64,000 nt of DNA from Nematocida parisii ERTm1. Its lineage: Eukaryota; Microsporidia. The stretch covers positions 421,441 through 485,440 of the forward strand of contig NW_013524648.1 of the NCBI RefSeq assembly GCF_000250985.1, given 5' to 3'. The translations under genes were made by a program, and so were the position numbers. Positions 1 through 9,927 of this stretch are shown here, in pieces; within the stretch, counting starts at the first letter, position 1, and every line of letters starts with the position of its first letter. Under the pieces are notes generated by a model. It ran no database searches, was not told the DNA's origin, and saw only the letters and a list, made by a program, of their open reading frames with translations.

Positions 1-1
1 C

Positions 2-2272
2 AGAATTAATATTTTAGCCTCTCTGTTTTTATTGGCAGAAGGAGTGGACGTGCCACTAAAAATAGAAGGCACTGGATCAGAGAAAGTGTTAGTTCTAAAG
101 AAGATTGGCACTAAAGAAAACATGTTTTCTCTAAGCATGAGTGTTATATGCAATATAAAGCAGCCTAGTGGTATAGTAAAACCTACTAATGTTAAGCAAA
201 AAGCAGCAGTTAGTGTTATAAACTTCTTTATAGAGAACAAAACGAATCCAGATATAAGAGAAGGAGGCAAATATGCAGAGCCAAGAACACATGAAGACTT
301 TAAAACTGGTAAGTTTTTAAAGAATGCAAGGTGGTTAATACAGTATTATATATTTGAGTACTTGGACAGTGAGAGTAGTATAATTGAGTTAGCAAAGGTG
401 GTGTATTCTATGCTTAAGGACAGTATAAAACAAAAAGAGAAGGAGAAACTAAATGTAGAAGTAGAATATCTGAAAAGTATTATTGATAAGTGCTTTGTGA
501 AGTCTAATGATAATATAACTAATGATAATGGAATACATGTATTGAATGCGGTGTATGGCAATGCAATTTTAGATAATGCATTTCCATTTTCTGGCAGCAT
601 AGATATACCAGGCTATAGAGCCATCCTATCATACAATAGAAAAAAAGACTCCTTTAATGTTGGCAAAGGATACAGCAATTGTGTTGAGGCGGGATTACTA
701 GGCCTGTTTTGTTGCTTAGCATATGATGCAGAGACTAAAGAATACACGACTGAACACATGGGAGAAGTATCGCCAGACTTGAAGAGATTCTTTACTATAT
801 ATAATAAACCATTTGAGACTGATACTTATGATATTCATAAGGAATGGAATAAAGTAGTGGCTGATCTAGAGAATGAGAATATTAAATATCTGAAAGAAGA
901 TAGGAATGAGCTTGTATCAGGTATAATAAATATGCTATATGTTATTACTGAAATAACAGGGAGATATTCTAAAGAAGAAGAATCTCTTAAAGAATTCTGC
1001 GCTCGCCTAGAAATGTATGAAAATCAAAGTAAGCTATTCAATGATATAAAATCATATATAAGCGAGTTATTTATATCACTTTCTACGAAATACAGCCTGG
1101 ATAAAGATTCGAAGATAGTGAAAAGAACAATAAAAATAGACACTTCAAATATGTCTATAAAAGAAAGTATTATTAAACACCCTGATATATTTGGAAGCAT
1201 AAATATAACATACAGTGTTTCTGAGTTTGAAGGAGGAATAACGATAGAAAATTCAAACATTCATTTATCTATTAAAACCTTCTATAATGAAAACAGCTTG
1301 AATTTAATTAACCTAAACCAGACATATATAAATAATACATCTTTATGTACTGAAGGAGAGAAAAACAATACTTTAACGGATTATCTGATTGTACGTTGTA
1401 TAAAACACCCACAGGACAATAAAATACTCGAAAGACGCTTCAAAAAATTGCATCCAGAAAATATAAATATATCAGAAGAAAATAATTATTTATATCCAAT
1501 AGAGAAGCTTTTCTTGTACAATAAATTTAAAAAAGCGGGGAATACAGCATTTATGGTCCATTATATTAGAGAATGTCTCATAGGACATCCATTTGAAGAA
1601 AATAGTCCTTGGGCACGACTTATTTCTAATCTATTAGGAAGCCTTCCGTTAAATGACTATAATATAATATTTAATATTCTTTTCAGTCCATTGTATAAAG
1701 GGGGGCTATACAAAAATTGTTTTCAAAAAATAACCGCTCCCAGTGAGATAGATAATGTTTATTATAAGTATATAATTATGTATGGCATTCATTATCATTT
1801 AATATACTGTAACTCTCTTAAAAGAATCCTACAAATTTTAAAGGCATACATAAGCATGGGTGATGAAATAGGAAATTATTTATTGTTTTTACAGGCAAAT
1901 CTTTTGGAAAAGAATCAAATAAGATTACTCTCTTTATTGACATGCGGTGGTGAAAATATAACTTATCTATTAGAAATTGCAGAATTTATAGATAATTTGG
2001 ATAGAAATGATCCTAGATATACAAATACTTTAACATCTAATGATATGTGGGCTCTTTGGTTTAGAATGGCTTTTAATTCGGATATATTCATTTCAATCAT
2101 AAAATCAATCTTTGATAAAATTAATAGTGAAGAAGAAAACATACATATTGAGTTTATAAAGCGATTTAATTTTTCGGATTTAAGGGATAGTAAAAAAATA
2201 GCAAATTTTCTGAGAGATCTTATAAATAAGTCACCGGAAACCCGAGAAAAGTTTTATTATGCTGTGCTATGA
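2..2272 (+). CDS. Large secreted-family protein, copy 1 (5' end cut by window)
   Basis: This is a 3'-complete, 5'-truncated member of a multigene family with two more copies at 3117 and 6800. The reading frame is open from base 2, and its first codons align with residues about 167 onward of copy 2, so the TTG at position 32 is not a start. Shared blocks include AEPRTHEDFKTGKFLKNARW and the stretch around NCVEAGLLGLFCCLAYD. No catalytic domain is recognisable. The other copies begin with a signal peptide, so this protein is probably secreted too (inference). The organisation resembles the Nematocida large gene families of candidate host-exposed proteins. Its middle part (604-1012) is nearly identical to copy 3, while both ends resemble copy 2, which suggests gene conversion. 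Confidence 0.85.
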   Translation, partial: RINILASLFLLAEGVDVPLKIEGTGSEKVLVLKKIGTKENMFSLSMSVICNIKQPSGIVKPTNVKQKAAVSVINFFIENKTNPDIREGGKYAEPRTHEDFKTGKFLKNARWLIQYYIFEYLDSESSIIELAKVVYSMLKDSIKQKEKEKLNVEVEYLKSIIDKCFVKSNDNITNDNGIHVLNAVYGNAILDNAFPFSGSIDIPGYRAILSYNRKKDSFNVGKGYSNCVEAGLLGLFCCLAYDAETKEYTTEHMGEVSPDLKRFFTIYNKPFETDTYDIHKEWNKVVADLENENIKYLKEDRNELVSGIINMLYVITEITGRYSKEEESLKEFCARLEMYENQSKLFNDIKSYISELFISLSTKYSLDKDSKIVKRTIKIDTSNMSIKESIIKHPDIFGSINITYSVSEFEGGITIENSNIHLSIKTFYNENSLNLINLNQTYINNTSLCTEGEKNNTLTDYLIVRCIKHPQDNKILERRFKKLHPENINISEENNYLYPIEKLFLYNKFKKAGNTAFMVHYIRECLIGHPFEENSPWARLISNLLGSLPLNDYNIIFNILFSPLYKGGLYKNCFQKITAPSEIDNVYYKYIIMYGIHYHLIYCNSLKRILQILKAYISMGDEIGNYLLFLQANLLEKNQIRLLSLLTCGGENITYLLEIAEFIDNLDRNDPRYTNTLTSNDMWALWFRMAFNSDIFISIIKSIFDKINSEEENIHIEFIKRFNFSDLRDSKKIANFLRDLINKSPETREKFYYAVL

Positions 2273-2339
2273 ACCATTATTAATATACTCTAATGAAAGT
2301 TTTCTTATAGTACTCTAAATAATACAACCAAGGAAAGTA

Positions 2340-2700
2340 GAAATAATATTAGTGTGGTGACACCACCACTCAGGTATGGGCTCCAATGGCGATACGCCAG
2401 TGCGCCAGCTCGCGCGATGATCTTGCTAAAACAAAAGGTCGGAATCGCAAATCCGTAGATCCCCTTTCGATTATTTAACTTAAGCGGTTCCCCCAATTTA
2501 GGAAAGACTCAGGGAAGCATTGATGGCTTATTTCAGCGCTTTGTCTAGCACAATCGCGCCCTTAGGACTCCGAGCCTACACAGGATTAGACCGCTTCCTA
2601 AATATAATAAAGAGCTCTCTCTTTTCATTCTCTTTTCTATCTTGGCTACGTAGCAGGGTAGCGTTAGCGTTATTCTTCGTGTGTATGTTAAATATTTTCT
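2340..2700. repeat. GC-rich dispersed repeat, copy A
   Basis: This block is visibly richer in G and C than its flanks and has no convincing ORF. From about 2351 it aligns with 60970-61320 in the same orientation. Shared segments include an AATTTAG..AAG..TCAG stretch (2498 and 61118) and ATATAATAAAG followed by a pyrimidine tract. Identity is partial, so the copies are old. The left end has short perfect hairpins (GTGGT/ACCAC and TGGCG/CGCCA). A solo LTR or another transposon fossil is possible but no target-site duplication was found. Confidence 0.5.
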
Positions 2701-2714
2701 TTAATTGAAACAGT

Positions 2715-3047
2715 TGTTTTCTTTATATTCTTAAGTGCAAATTCTTGTATGGTATAAGTAAAATCTGGCATTTGTTAAGACTCAATAAGTATTACATAGT
2801 TTATTAAAAGCTCTGGCTCGGCCAATTTTAGAACAGCATCACAAATGATCCCCATACAAATATTAGCAAGCCCATAAAACATTATTCATTAGTTAACTGC
2901 TTTATTGTCTTAGCAGAGCTAATTTCATCCTAAAGATGACTATGTATTGGATAAATGATTAACAAAAATTTAAATATTTCTGGTTATTATACGTAATATA
3001 AGCACGATTTATTATAGATAAAATAATATTAATACTCTACAGAATAT
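2715..3047 (+). repeat. Upstream direct repeat of secreted-family genes, copy 1
   Basis: About 333 bp are almost identical to 6170-6503. Each copy lies upstream of a secreted-family gene in the same orientation. Here the repeat ends about 70 bp before the inferred start of copy 2. It has no long ORF. Strong conservation of non-coding sequence between paralogs fits either a recent duplication that carried the promoter region or a shared regulatory region. Confidence 0.85.
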
Positions 3048-3116
3048 AAATAATATATAATTGTTATGTATAGAATTGTTAAAAATAAAATATTATTTAT
3101 GGCTTACATTAAGAAT

Positions 3117-5957
3117 ATGCTTATAAGAAAGGGACTTATTATTGGAATAATTACTTTATGTAGAATGTACTGTAGAGTAGGATTGAATGTTTATGAAGAT
3201 TTACATAACAAAGAAATCGGAGATGGTCTGTGTATACGTACAAATGGGCCACTATTTCCAGCACGTACATTTGCTTCTGAGAAGTGCGATTTAATGCATT
3301 CAATGCGATTTTTGTCACCTGGAATGGATATAAATTATATTCTATCGACCGTTGGCACTTTTCCTAATGATCTAGTACCATCTTTTAGTAGATACTTTAA
3401 TAAGGATAAAGCATATAAGATAAAACATCTTATTAAAAAGAAGAAATATAAAATGGAATCACTTAGTGAAGAAGAGAAAGACCAACTTTATGTTAGCGAC
3501 TATCACCAAACATTAGTATACTTATTTCCTTCCACATTTGGTGATCTATCCATATACACAAATAGAAATAACTCATTCATGAGATTCATTCAAAGTAAAC
3601 ATGTGCTTGTGCACAGAATTAATATTTTAGCCTCTCTGTTTTTATTGGCAGAAGGAGTAGACGTGCCACTAAAAATAGAAGGCACTCGATCAGAGAAAGT
3701 GTTAGTTCTAAAGAAGATTGGCACTAAAGAAGACATGTTCTCTCTAAGCATGATTGATATGTGCAATATAAAGCAGCCTAGTGGTATAGTAAAACCTATT
3801 GAAGTTAAGCAAAGAGAAGCAGTTAGTGTTATAAACTTCTTTATAGAGAACAAAACGAATCCAGATATAAGAGAAGGAGGCAAATATGCAGAGCCAAGAA
3901 CACATGAAGACTTTAAAACTGGTAAGTTTTTAAAGAATGCAAGGTGGTTAATACAGTATTATATATTCGAGTACTTGGGCAGTGAGAGTAGTATAATTGA
4001 GTTAGCAAAGGCGGTGTATTCTATGCTTAAGGAAAGTATAAAACAAAAAGAGAAGGAAGGATCAAATGTAGAAGTAGAATATCTGAAAAGTATTATTGAT
4101 AAGTGCTTTGTAAAATACACCAATAATGCAGCCAGTGATAAGAGAATGCATGCATTGAATTTAATGTATGGAAAGACATTTTTAGACAATGCATTTCCAT
4201 TTTCTGGCTGCATAAATATACCGAGTTATAGGTCTATTTCATCGTATAATAGGAACAAAAATGAAAATAGTTTTATTGAAACATACAGCAATTGTGTTGA
4301 GGCTGGATTACTAGGTTTATTCTGTTGCTTAGCATATGATGCAGAGACTAAAGAATACACGACTGTTCATATGGGAGAAGTATCGTCAGACTTGAAGAAG
4401 TTCTTTACCATATATAATAAACCATTTGAAACAGCTGATTATACTATATATAATGAGTGGAATAAAGTGGTGGCTGACCTAGAGAATGAAAATATTAAAT
4501 ATCTGAAAGAGAATAGGAATGAGCTTGTATCAGGTATAATAAACATGTTATATGTTATTACTGAAATAACGGGGAGGTATTCTAAAGACAAAGAGACTAT
4601 TAAAGAATTCTACACTCGCCTAGAAGGGCATGAATGCAAAGATAATAATTTTGATGAAAATCAAAGTAAGCTATTCAATGATATAAAATCATATATAACA
4701 GAGTTATTTATATCACTTTCTAAGAAATGCAATTCAAAAAAGGATTCGAAGGAAGTGGAAAGAACAATAAAAATAGATACTTCAAATATGTCTATAAAAG
4801 AAAGTATTATTGAACATCCTGATATATTTGGAAAAATAAGTATAACATACAGTGTTTCTGAGTTGGAAGGAGAGATAATATTAGAACACTCAAATATGCA
4901 TTTATCCATTAAAGTCTTCTATAGCAAAAGCTGCTTGGATTTAATTACTCTAAACCAGACACACATAAATAATATATCATTATGTGCTGAAGGAGAGAAA
5001 AACACTACTTTAACAGATTATCTGATTGCACGTTGCATAGAACGCCCTCAGGATACTAAAATAGTTGAACCAGTCATATCCTTCAGAAAATTGCATCCAG
5101 AAAATATAAATATATCAGAAGAAAATAATTATTTATACCCAATAGAGAAACTTTTCTTGTATAATAAATTTAGAGTGATAGAACATACAATGTTTATGAT
5201 ACATTATATTAGAGAGTGCCTTGTAGATTATCCATTTGAAGACACCGGCCCATGGGCACGACTTATTTCTAATCTATTAGGAAGCCTTCCGTTAAATGAC
5301 TATAATGTGATAAATCATATTCTTTACAATCCACTCTTTAAAAAAGAGTTATATAATCATCGCTATAAAAAAATAACTACACCCGCAGAAGTACTTGATA
5401 AACATTATACTTATAGATACATGTATGGGGAGCATGTTCATGTATTATATTGTGAATCTCTTAAAAGAATCCTACAATTTTTAAAGACATACATAAGCAT
5501 GGGTGGTGAAATAGGAAATTATTTATTACGTTTAGAGAATAGTCTTCTCACAGATTATTCGATAAAATTACTCTCTTTATTGACATGTGGTGGTGAAAAT
5601 ATAACTTATCTATCAGAAATTGCAGAATTTATAGATAACTTGGATAGAAATGATCCTAGATATACAAATACTTTAACATCTAATGATATGTGGAGTGTTT
5701 GGTTTAAAATGTGTTTTGAATCAGATATATTCATTAATATCATAGAACCAATCTTTGATAAATTTAACAGTGAAGAAGACGAAAAGACAGGTCGGACAGT
5801 CAGACAAAGGTTTGATTTTTCGGATTTAAATGATAGTAAAAAAATAGAAATATTTCTGAAGGATCTTATAAATAAGTCGCCCGAAACCCGAAAAAAGTTT
5901 TATTATGCAATAGCAAGTCATAACCGCTTTGTTGGGCAAAAAAATCCTAAAATTTAG
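3117..5957 (+). CDS. Large secreted-family protein, copy 2
   Basis: This is a full-length family member of 946 aa. The frame has an earlier ATG at 3066, but the ATG at 3117 aligns with the start of copy 3 and puts the hydrophobic segment LIIGIITLCRMYC at the N terminus as a signal peptide, so 3117 is preferred. Then come YEDLHNKEIGDGLC, a YHQTL/FPS block, the LLAEGVDVPLKIEG block shared with copy 1, and a long helical C-terminal region. There is no transmembrane segment beyond the signal and no known enzymatic motif. The protein is likely exported (inference). Function is unknown; the family architecture is that of lineage-specific candidate effectors. Confidence 0.85.
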   Translation: MLIRKGLIIGIITLCRMYCRVGLNVYEDLHNKEIGDGLCIRTNGPLFPARTFASEKCDLMHSMRFLSPGMDINYILSTVGTFPNDLVPSFSRYFNKDKAYKIKHLIKKKKYKMESLSEEEKDQLYVSDYHQTLVYLFPSTFGDLSIYTNRNNSFMRFIQSKHVLVHRINILASLFLLAEGVDVPLKIEGTRSEKVLVLKKIGTKEDMFSLSMIDMCNIKQPSGIVKPIEVKQREAVSVINFFIENKTNPDIREGGKYAEPRTHEDFKTGKFLKNARWLIQYYIFEYLGSESSIIELAKAVYSMLKESIKQKEKEGSNVEVEYLKSIIDKCFVKYTNNAASDKRMHALNLMYGKTFLDNAFPFSGCINIPSYRSISSYNRNKNENSFIETYSNCVEAGLLGLFCCLAYDAETKEYTTVHMGEVSSDLKKFFTIYNKPFETADYTIYNEWNKVVADLENENIKYLKENRNELVSGIINMLYVITEITGRYSKDKETIKEFYTRLEGHECKDNNFDENQSKLFNDIKSYITELFISLSKKCNSKKDSKEVERTIKIDTSNMSIKESIIEHPDIFGKISITYSVSELEGEIILEHSNMHLSIKVFYSKSCLDLITLNQTHINNISLCAEGEKNTTLTDYLIARCIERPQDTKIVEPVISFRKLHPENINISEENNYLYPIEKLFLYNKFRVIEHTMFMIHYIRECLVDYPFEDTGPWARLISNLLGSLPLNDYNVINHILYNPLFKKELYNHRYKKITTPAEVLDKHYTYRYMYGEHVHVLYCESLKRILQFLKTYISMGGEIGNYLLRLENSLLTDYSIKLLSLLTCGGENITYLSEIAEFIDNLDRNDPRYTNTLTSNDMWSVWFKMCFESDIFINIIEPIFDKFNSEEDEKTGRTVRQRFDFSDLNDSKKIEIFLKDLINKSPETRKKFYYAIASHNRFVGQKNPKI

Positions 5958-5989
5958 CATTTATTTAAATCTTGATTTATATCTACATC

Positions 5990-6135
5990 TCTAAATAAAT
6001 TATCCCTTTAGGAGGTATAACTACACTTATGATTATGCTATTTTCTAATTTAAGTTATATTGTAATTTAGTCCAATCCATGTACACGATATGTATATATT
6101 CGTATTATCTAGGCTTAGCATATAATAATATGAGT
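5990..6135 (+). repeat. Diverged intergenic repeat, copy 1
   Basis: The stretch starting near CCCTTTAGGAGGTATAA and ending near CTAGGCTTAGCATA resembles 44880-45030 in the same absolute orientation. The other copy lies beyond the 3' end of the secreted-family gene at 45182-47401, but that gene is on the other strand. The repeat is therefore linked to family loci without a fixed orientation to the gene. Confidence 0.55.
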
Positions 6136-6169
6136 TGAAAAATAGATAAATTCCGTATTATGAATATAC

Positions 6170-6503
6170 TGTTTTCTTTATATTCTTAAGTGCAAATTCT
6201 TGTATGGTATAAGTGAAATCTGGTATTTGTTAAGACTCAATAAGTATTACATAGTTTATTAAAAGCTCTGGCTCGGCCAATTTTAGAACAGCATCACAAA
6301 TGATTCCCATACAAATATTAGCAAGCCCATAAAACATTATTCATTAGTTAACTGCTTTATTGTCTTAACAGAGCTAATTTCATCCTAAAGATGACTATGC
6401 ATTGGATAGATGGTTAACAGAATTTCGGGTTATTTCTGGTTAGTATACATAATATAAGCACGATTTATTATAGATAAAACAATATTAATACTCTAAAGAA
6501 TAT
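6170..6503 (+). repeat. Upstream direct repeat of secreted-family genes, copy 2
   Basis: This is nearly identical to 2715-3047, with scattered single-base differences. It carries a TTCGGGTTA motif at 6424-6432 that is absent from the other copy. Unlike copy 1 it does not abut the gene: about 300 bp, including an inverted-repeat arm, separate it from the start codon at 6800. Confidence 0.85.
6424..6432 (-). promoter_or_regulatory. TAACCCGAA motif (single)
   Basis: One occurrence of the recurrent intergenic motif (TTCGGGTTA on the + strand), inside the upstream repeat of the third secreted-family gene. Role unknown. Confidence 0.45.
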
Positions 6504-6520
6504 GTTGCTAAGGGGCTATA

Positions 6521-6665
6521 TATTAATAATTAGTGTTGATTTTTATCATATGAGGAACCATGCCTAGTGTGAAGGCTTCACACTCGCGTTTTCGAAGTCT
6601 TATAATGCTGTTATAATTGGAAATTGAAGCTATATAAGACGGGAATAATAAAAAATTTGAATGTG
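6521..6665 (+). repeat. Left arm of inverted repeat around copy 3
   Basis: The reverse complement of 9781-9927 matches this stretch for about 145 bp, including TCATATGAGGAACCATGCCT, GAAGTCTTATA, AATTGGAAATT and TATATAAGACG. Inside the arm is a 19-nt palindrome at 6566-6584 (9-bp stems AGTGTGAAG/CTTCACACT) that the right arm does not preserve. The arms enclose the whole gene at 6800-9706. Confidence 0.85.
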
Positions 6666-6799
6666 TCTTAATAATGTACAAGGGAATAATCAACTACTAG
6701 TTTAATAAAATTCTATATTAGTTTAATTTGTTGGCAACAATTTATTTACAGATTCATTTTAAGAATATTTAAATATTTTCTACTTTTAATAATAAAGAT

Positions 6800-9706
6800 A
6801 TGCTTATAAGGAAAGAATTTATTATAATTATTGGAATAATTACTTTATGTAGGATATGCTGTAGAGTAGGGATAAGTACATATGAGGATTTACATAACAA
6901 AGAAATCGGAGATGGCCTGTGTATACGCATAAATGGGCCACTATCGCCTATACGGAAATTTATTTGTGAGAAGTTGAATTTAATGTATTCAATGCGGTTT
7001 TTGTCACCGGGAACAGACGCACATTACAGTATAATTGTTATAGATGATGAAGAGAATGAAGAGAATTTAAAAATAGAGTCAACAAGAGACTATAATAAGG
7101 ATGCGCCATATATAAAATCTTCTGTTGAAGAAACAGTAGAGACCGCCGAGGCAACTCCCATAGAAGAAAATAAAGAAAAGAAGAAAAGAACAGCGTATCT
7201 TAAAGACTATCACCAAACATTGATAGAGATGTTTCCTTCTTCAACTGGGTTTTTATCAATACATACTTCTAGAGCTGATTCGTTTATTAAATTTCTTCAG
7301 TTTGAGCATGTAAGTAAGCATAAAAATCATATTTTAGCTTTTTTATTTTTATTAGCAGAGGGAGTGGATATACCACTGAAAGTAGAAGGTAGTAAAAGCA
7401 GTCCGATATTGGTATTGAAAGAGATTATAGCAAAATCTAAGCAAAAAAACAAAACAGAAGACTTGAAAGAGTGTGAAGAGGAAAAAAATATATTCTCTCT
7501 AAGTATGAAAGACGATCTAGGCAGTAGAAAGAATGAAAATAGCAAAGGGGCGACAAAAGCAGTACCACAAAAAAGAGCAGCTGATGTTATAAATTTCTTT
7601 ATAGAGAACAAAATGAATCCAGATATTCGGGAAGGGGGCAAATATGCAGAGCCAAGAACATATGAAGAGTTTAACACAGGAAAGTTTTTAAAGAATGCAA
7701 GATGGTTAATACAGTATTATATATTCGAGTACTTGGACAGTGAGAGTAGTATAATTGAGTTAGCAAAGGCTGTGCACTCTATGCTTAAGGAAAGTATAAA
7801 ACAAAAAGAGAAGGAAGGATCAAATGTAGAAGTAGAATATCTGAAAAGTATTATTGATAAGTGCTTTGTTAAATTTAGTGTTACTAATACAATTAAATCA
7901 AAGCATAGAATAGACATATTGACTACAATATATAAAGAGTCCCCTCTATTAAATGTATTTCCATTTGCGGGTGATGTAAGTATACCAGGCTATAGAGCCA
8001 TCCTATCATACAATAGAAAAAAAGACTCCTTTAATGTTGGTAAAGGATACAGCAATTGTGTTGAGGCGGGATTACTAGGCCTGTTTTGTTGTTTAGCATA
8101 TGATGCAGAGACTAAAGAATACACCACTGAACACATGGGAGAAGTGTCGCCAGACTTGAAGAGATTCTTTACTATATATAATAAACCATTTGAGACTGAT
8201 ACATATGATATTCATAAGGAATGGAATAAAGTAGTGGCTGATCTAGAGAATGAGAATATTAAGTATCTGAAAGAAGATAGAAATGAGCTTGTATCAGGTA
8301 TAATAAATATGCTATATGTTATTACTGAAATAACAGGGAGGTATTCTAAAGAAGAAGAATCTCTTAAAGAATTCTGCGCTCGCCTAGAAGAAGGAGGTAA
8401 TGAAAATCAGAGTGAATTATTCACAAAAGTAAAGTTATACACAGAAGAATTGATTTTATCACTCTCTAAGAAATATACTGCAGAAGAAGACTCAGAATTA
8501 CCAAGCAGAGAAATAAAGATAGATATTTTAAATATGTCAAAATGCCCAAATCTTAATGGGCAAACAGAATTATTTGGAGAAGTAGTTATAACATATAGTT
8601 ATTTAAATTTAGAAGGAGGAATAAAATTGAACCATACTATTAAGCATGTACAGACCAAATCTTTCCCTAGTAGAATTAATACTTTAACAAATGAAAAAAA
8701 GAAGGAAATAATTGATAAAACTAGCAGTGTTGAGAAAGAGCCCAAACAAACTCTAACTGATTTCCTACTTATGCACTTTGTAGACAAATTAATGGAGGGT
8801 AACAACCCCATAGGTAATTATTATAAAGAAAATATAAAGATATCACGAGAAAACAACTATTTCTACCCAATAGAAAAGCTTTTTCTGTATAACACATTTA
8901 AAAGCGCTGAATATAGAATGGGCATGATATATTATATTAGGGGGTGTCTCTTTGGGTATTCATTAGAAGAAACTGATCCATGGTCACGATTTCTGTCTAA
9001 TATGATAGGAAGTCTTCCATTAGAAGACTTAAATACAGTGCAAACCGTTTTCTTCAATCCATTATATAGAGCGGGGCTATACAAAAGTTTCTGTACAAAA
9101 GTCAATATAGCCCTAACAATAGTTGATAAGCATATTATTTTAAAGGAAGCATCTGATTGCTATGCGGGGTATATACATAAAAGCAACTTACTCTGCGGGC
9201 ATTTAGAGATTTTAAAGGCATATTTAGTAACAAAAGGCGATAGAAATTGCTTTTTTGCAGCTATGGCATTCCGAATTAGAGGAGAATATGCCATTAATCA
9301 TCTTTCTATACTAACACATCAGGGTACGTCTATAGAACCATTATTAGAAATTGAAGCATTTTTAAATAGCATAGACAGAAAACTTCCAGAATATGAAACC
9401 GTCATAAAAGCCAATGATATGTGGTTGGTTTGGCTTAACATGTTTTTTCGATCATATAATTTTGACAGTATTATAACACTACTTTTTGATAAAATTGTGA
9501 TTGATGAAGATTTTATCACAGCTGAAGGAACTAAACATGAATATACAGATGAAAATATTAATGCGGCAATATCTAAGTTTAAGAAAGCACATCTTTCTTC
9601 AAGAGTAAAAAACTTTGTGCTTAGCTTGATTGAAAACAACATCGAATATGCCAAAAAGATTAGTTATTTACTAAAAAAACGTGAGGTATTTTTGAAGATT
9701 ATATAA
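6800..9706 (+). CDS. Large secreted-family protein, copy 3
   Basis: This 968-aa family member starts at an ATG followed by a basic and hydrophobic signal peptide (MLIRKEF, then IIIIGIITLC). It shares YEDLHNKEIGDGLC, the YHQTL/FPS block and the EGVDIPLKVEG block with its paralogs, but has an extra acidic and lysine-rich insertion at residues about 75-130. Residues encoded by 7981-8389 are nearly identical to copy 1, while 7780-7870 match copy 2 best, so the gene is a mosaic. The C-terminal third is the most diverged part. The gene sits between inverted repeats. No catalytic motif is recognisable; it is probably a secreted, rapidly evolving protein. Confidence 0.85.
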   Translation: MLIRKEFIIIIGIITLCRICCRVGISTYEDLHNKEIGDGLCIRINGPLSPIRKFICEKLNLMYSMRFLSPGTDAHYSIIVIDDEENEENLKIESTRDYNKDAPYIKSSVEETVETAEATPIEENKEKKKRTAYLKDYHQTLIEMFPSSTGFLSIHTSRADSFIKFLQFEHVSKHKNHILAFLFLLAEGVDIPLKVEGSKSSPILVLKEIIAKSKQKNKTEDLKECEEEKNIFSLSMKDDLGSRKNENSKGATKAVPQKRAADVINFFIENKMNPDIREGGKYAEPRTYEEFNTGKFLKNARWLIQYYIFEYLDSESSIIELAKAVHSMLKESIKQKEKEGSNVEVEYLKSIIDKCFVKFSVTNTIKSKHRIDILTTIYKESPLLNVFPFAGDVSIPGYRAILSYNRKKDSFNVGKGYSNCVEAGLLGLFCCLAYDAETKEYTTEHMGEVSPDLKRFFTIYNKPFETDTYDIHKEWNKVVADLENENIKYLKEDRNELVSGIINMLYVITEITGRYSKEEESLKEFCARLEEGGNENQSELFTKVKLYTEELILSLSKKYTAEEDSELPSREIKIDILNMSKCPNLNGQTELFGEVVITYSYLNLEGGIKLNHTIKHVQTKSFPSRINTLTNEKKKEIIDKTSSVEKEPKQTLTDFLLMHFVDKLMEGNNPIGNYYKENIKISRENNYFYPIEKLFLYNTFKSAEYRMGMIYYIRGCLFGYSLEETDPWSRFLSNMIGSLPLEDLNTVQTVFFNPLYRAGLYKSFCTKVNIALTIVDKHIILKEASDCYAGYIHKSNLLCGHLEILKAYLVTKGDRNCFFAAMAFRIRGEYAINHLSILTHQGTSIEPLLEIEAFLNSIDRKLPEYETVIKANDMWLVWLNMFFRSYNFDSIITLLFDKIVIDEDFITAEGTKHEYTDENINAAISKFKKAHLSSRVKNFVLSLIENNIEYAKKISYLLKKREVFLKII

Positions 9707-9760
9707 ACTTCCAACTAACGAAATTCATTCATAAAAGACTGGATAATCTCAGTTGCTTTT

Positions 9761-9769
9761 TTCGGGTTA
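9761..9769 (-). promoter_or_regulatory. TAACCCGAA motif (single)
   Basis: TTCGGGTTA on the + strand, 55 bp past the stop of copy 3 and just outside the right inverted-repeat arm. Confidence 0.4.
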
Positions 9770-9780
9770 AATTAAATGAA

Positions 9781-9927
9781 CTCATTTTAATTTTTTTATT
9801 ATTCTCGTCTTATATAGATTTAATTTCCAATTAAACAGCTCTATAAGACTTCGCGGGCGTGGGCATGAGTCTCCTGCATTAGGCATGGTTCCTCATATGA
9901 TAGAAACCAACAATTATAATTAATTAA
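9781..9927 (-). repeat. Right arm of inverted repeat around copy 3
   Basis: This is the inverted copy of 6521-6665. Most differences lie in the centre, where the left arm has its palindrome and this arm has GC-rich unrelated bases. No target-site duplication was visible outside the two arms. Confidence 0.85.
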
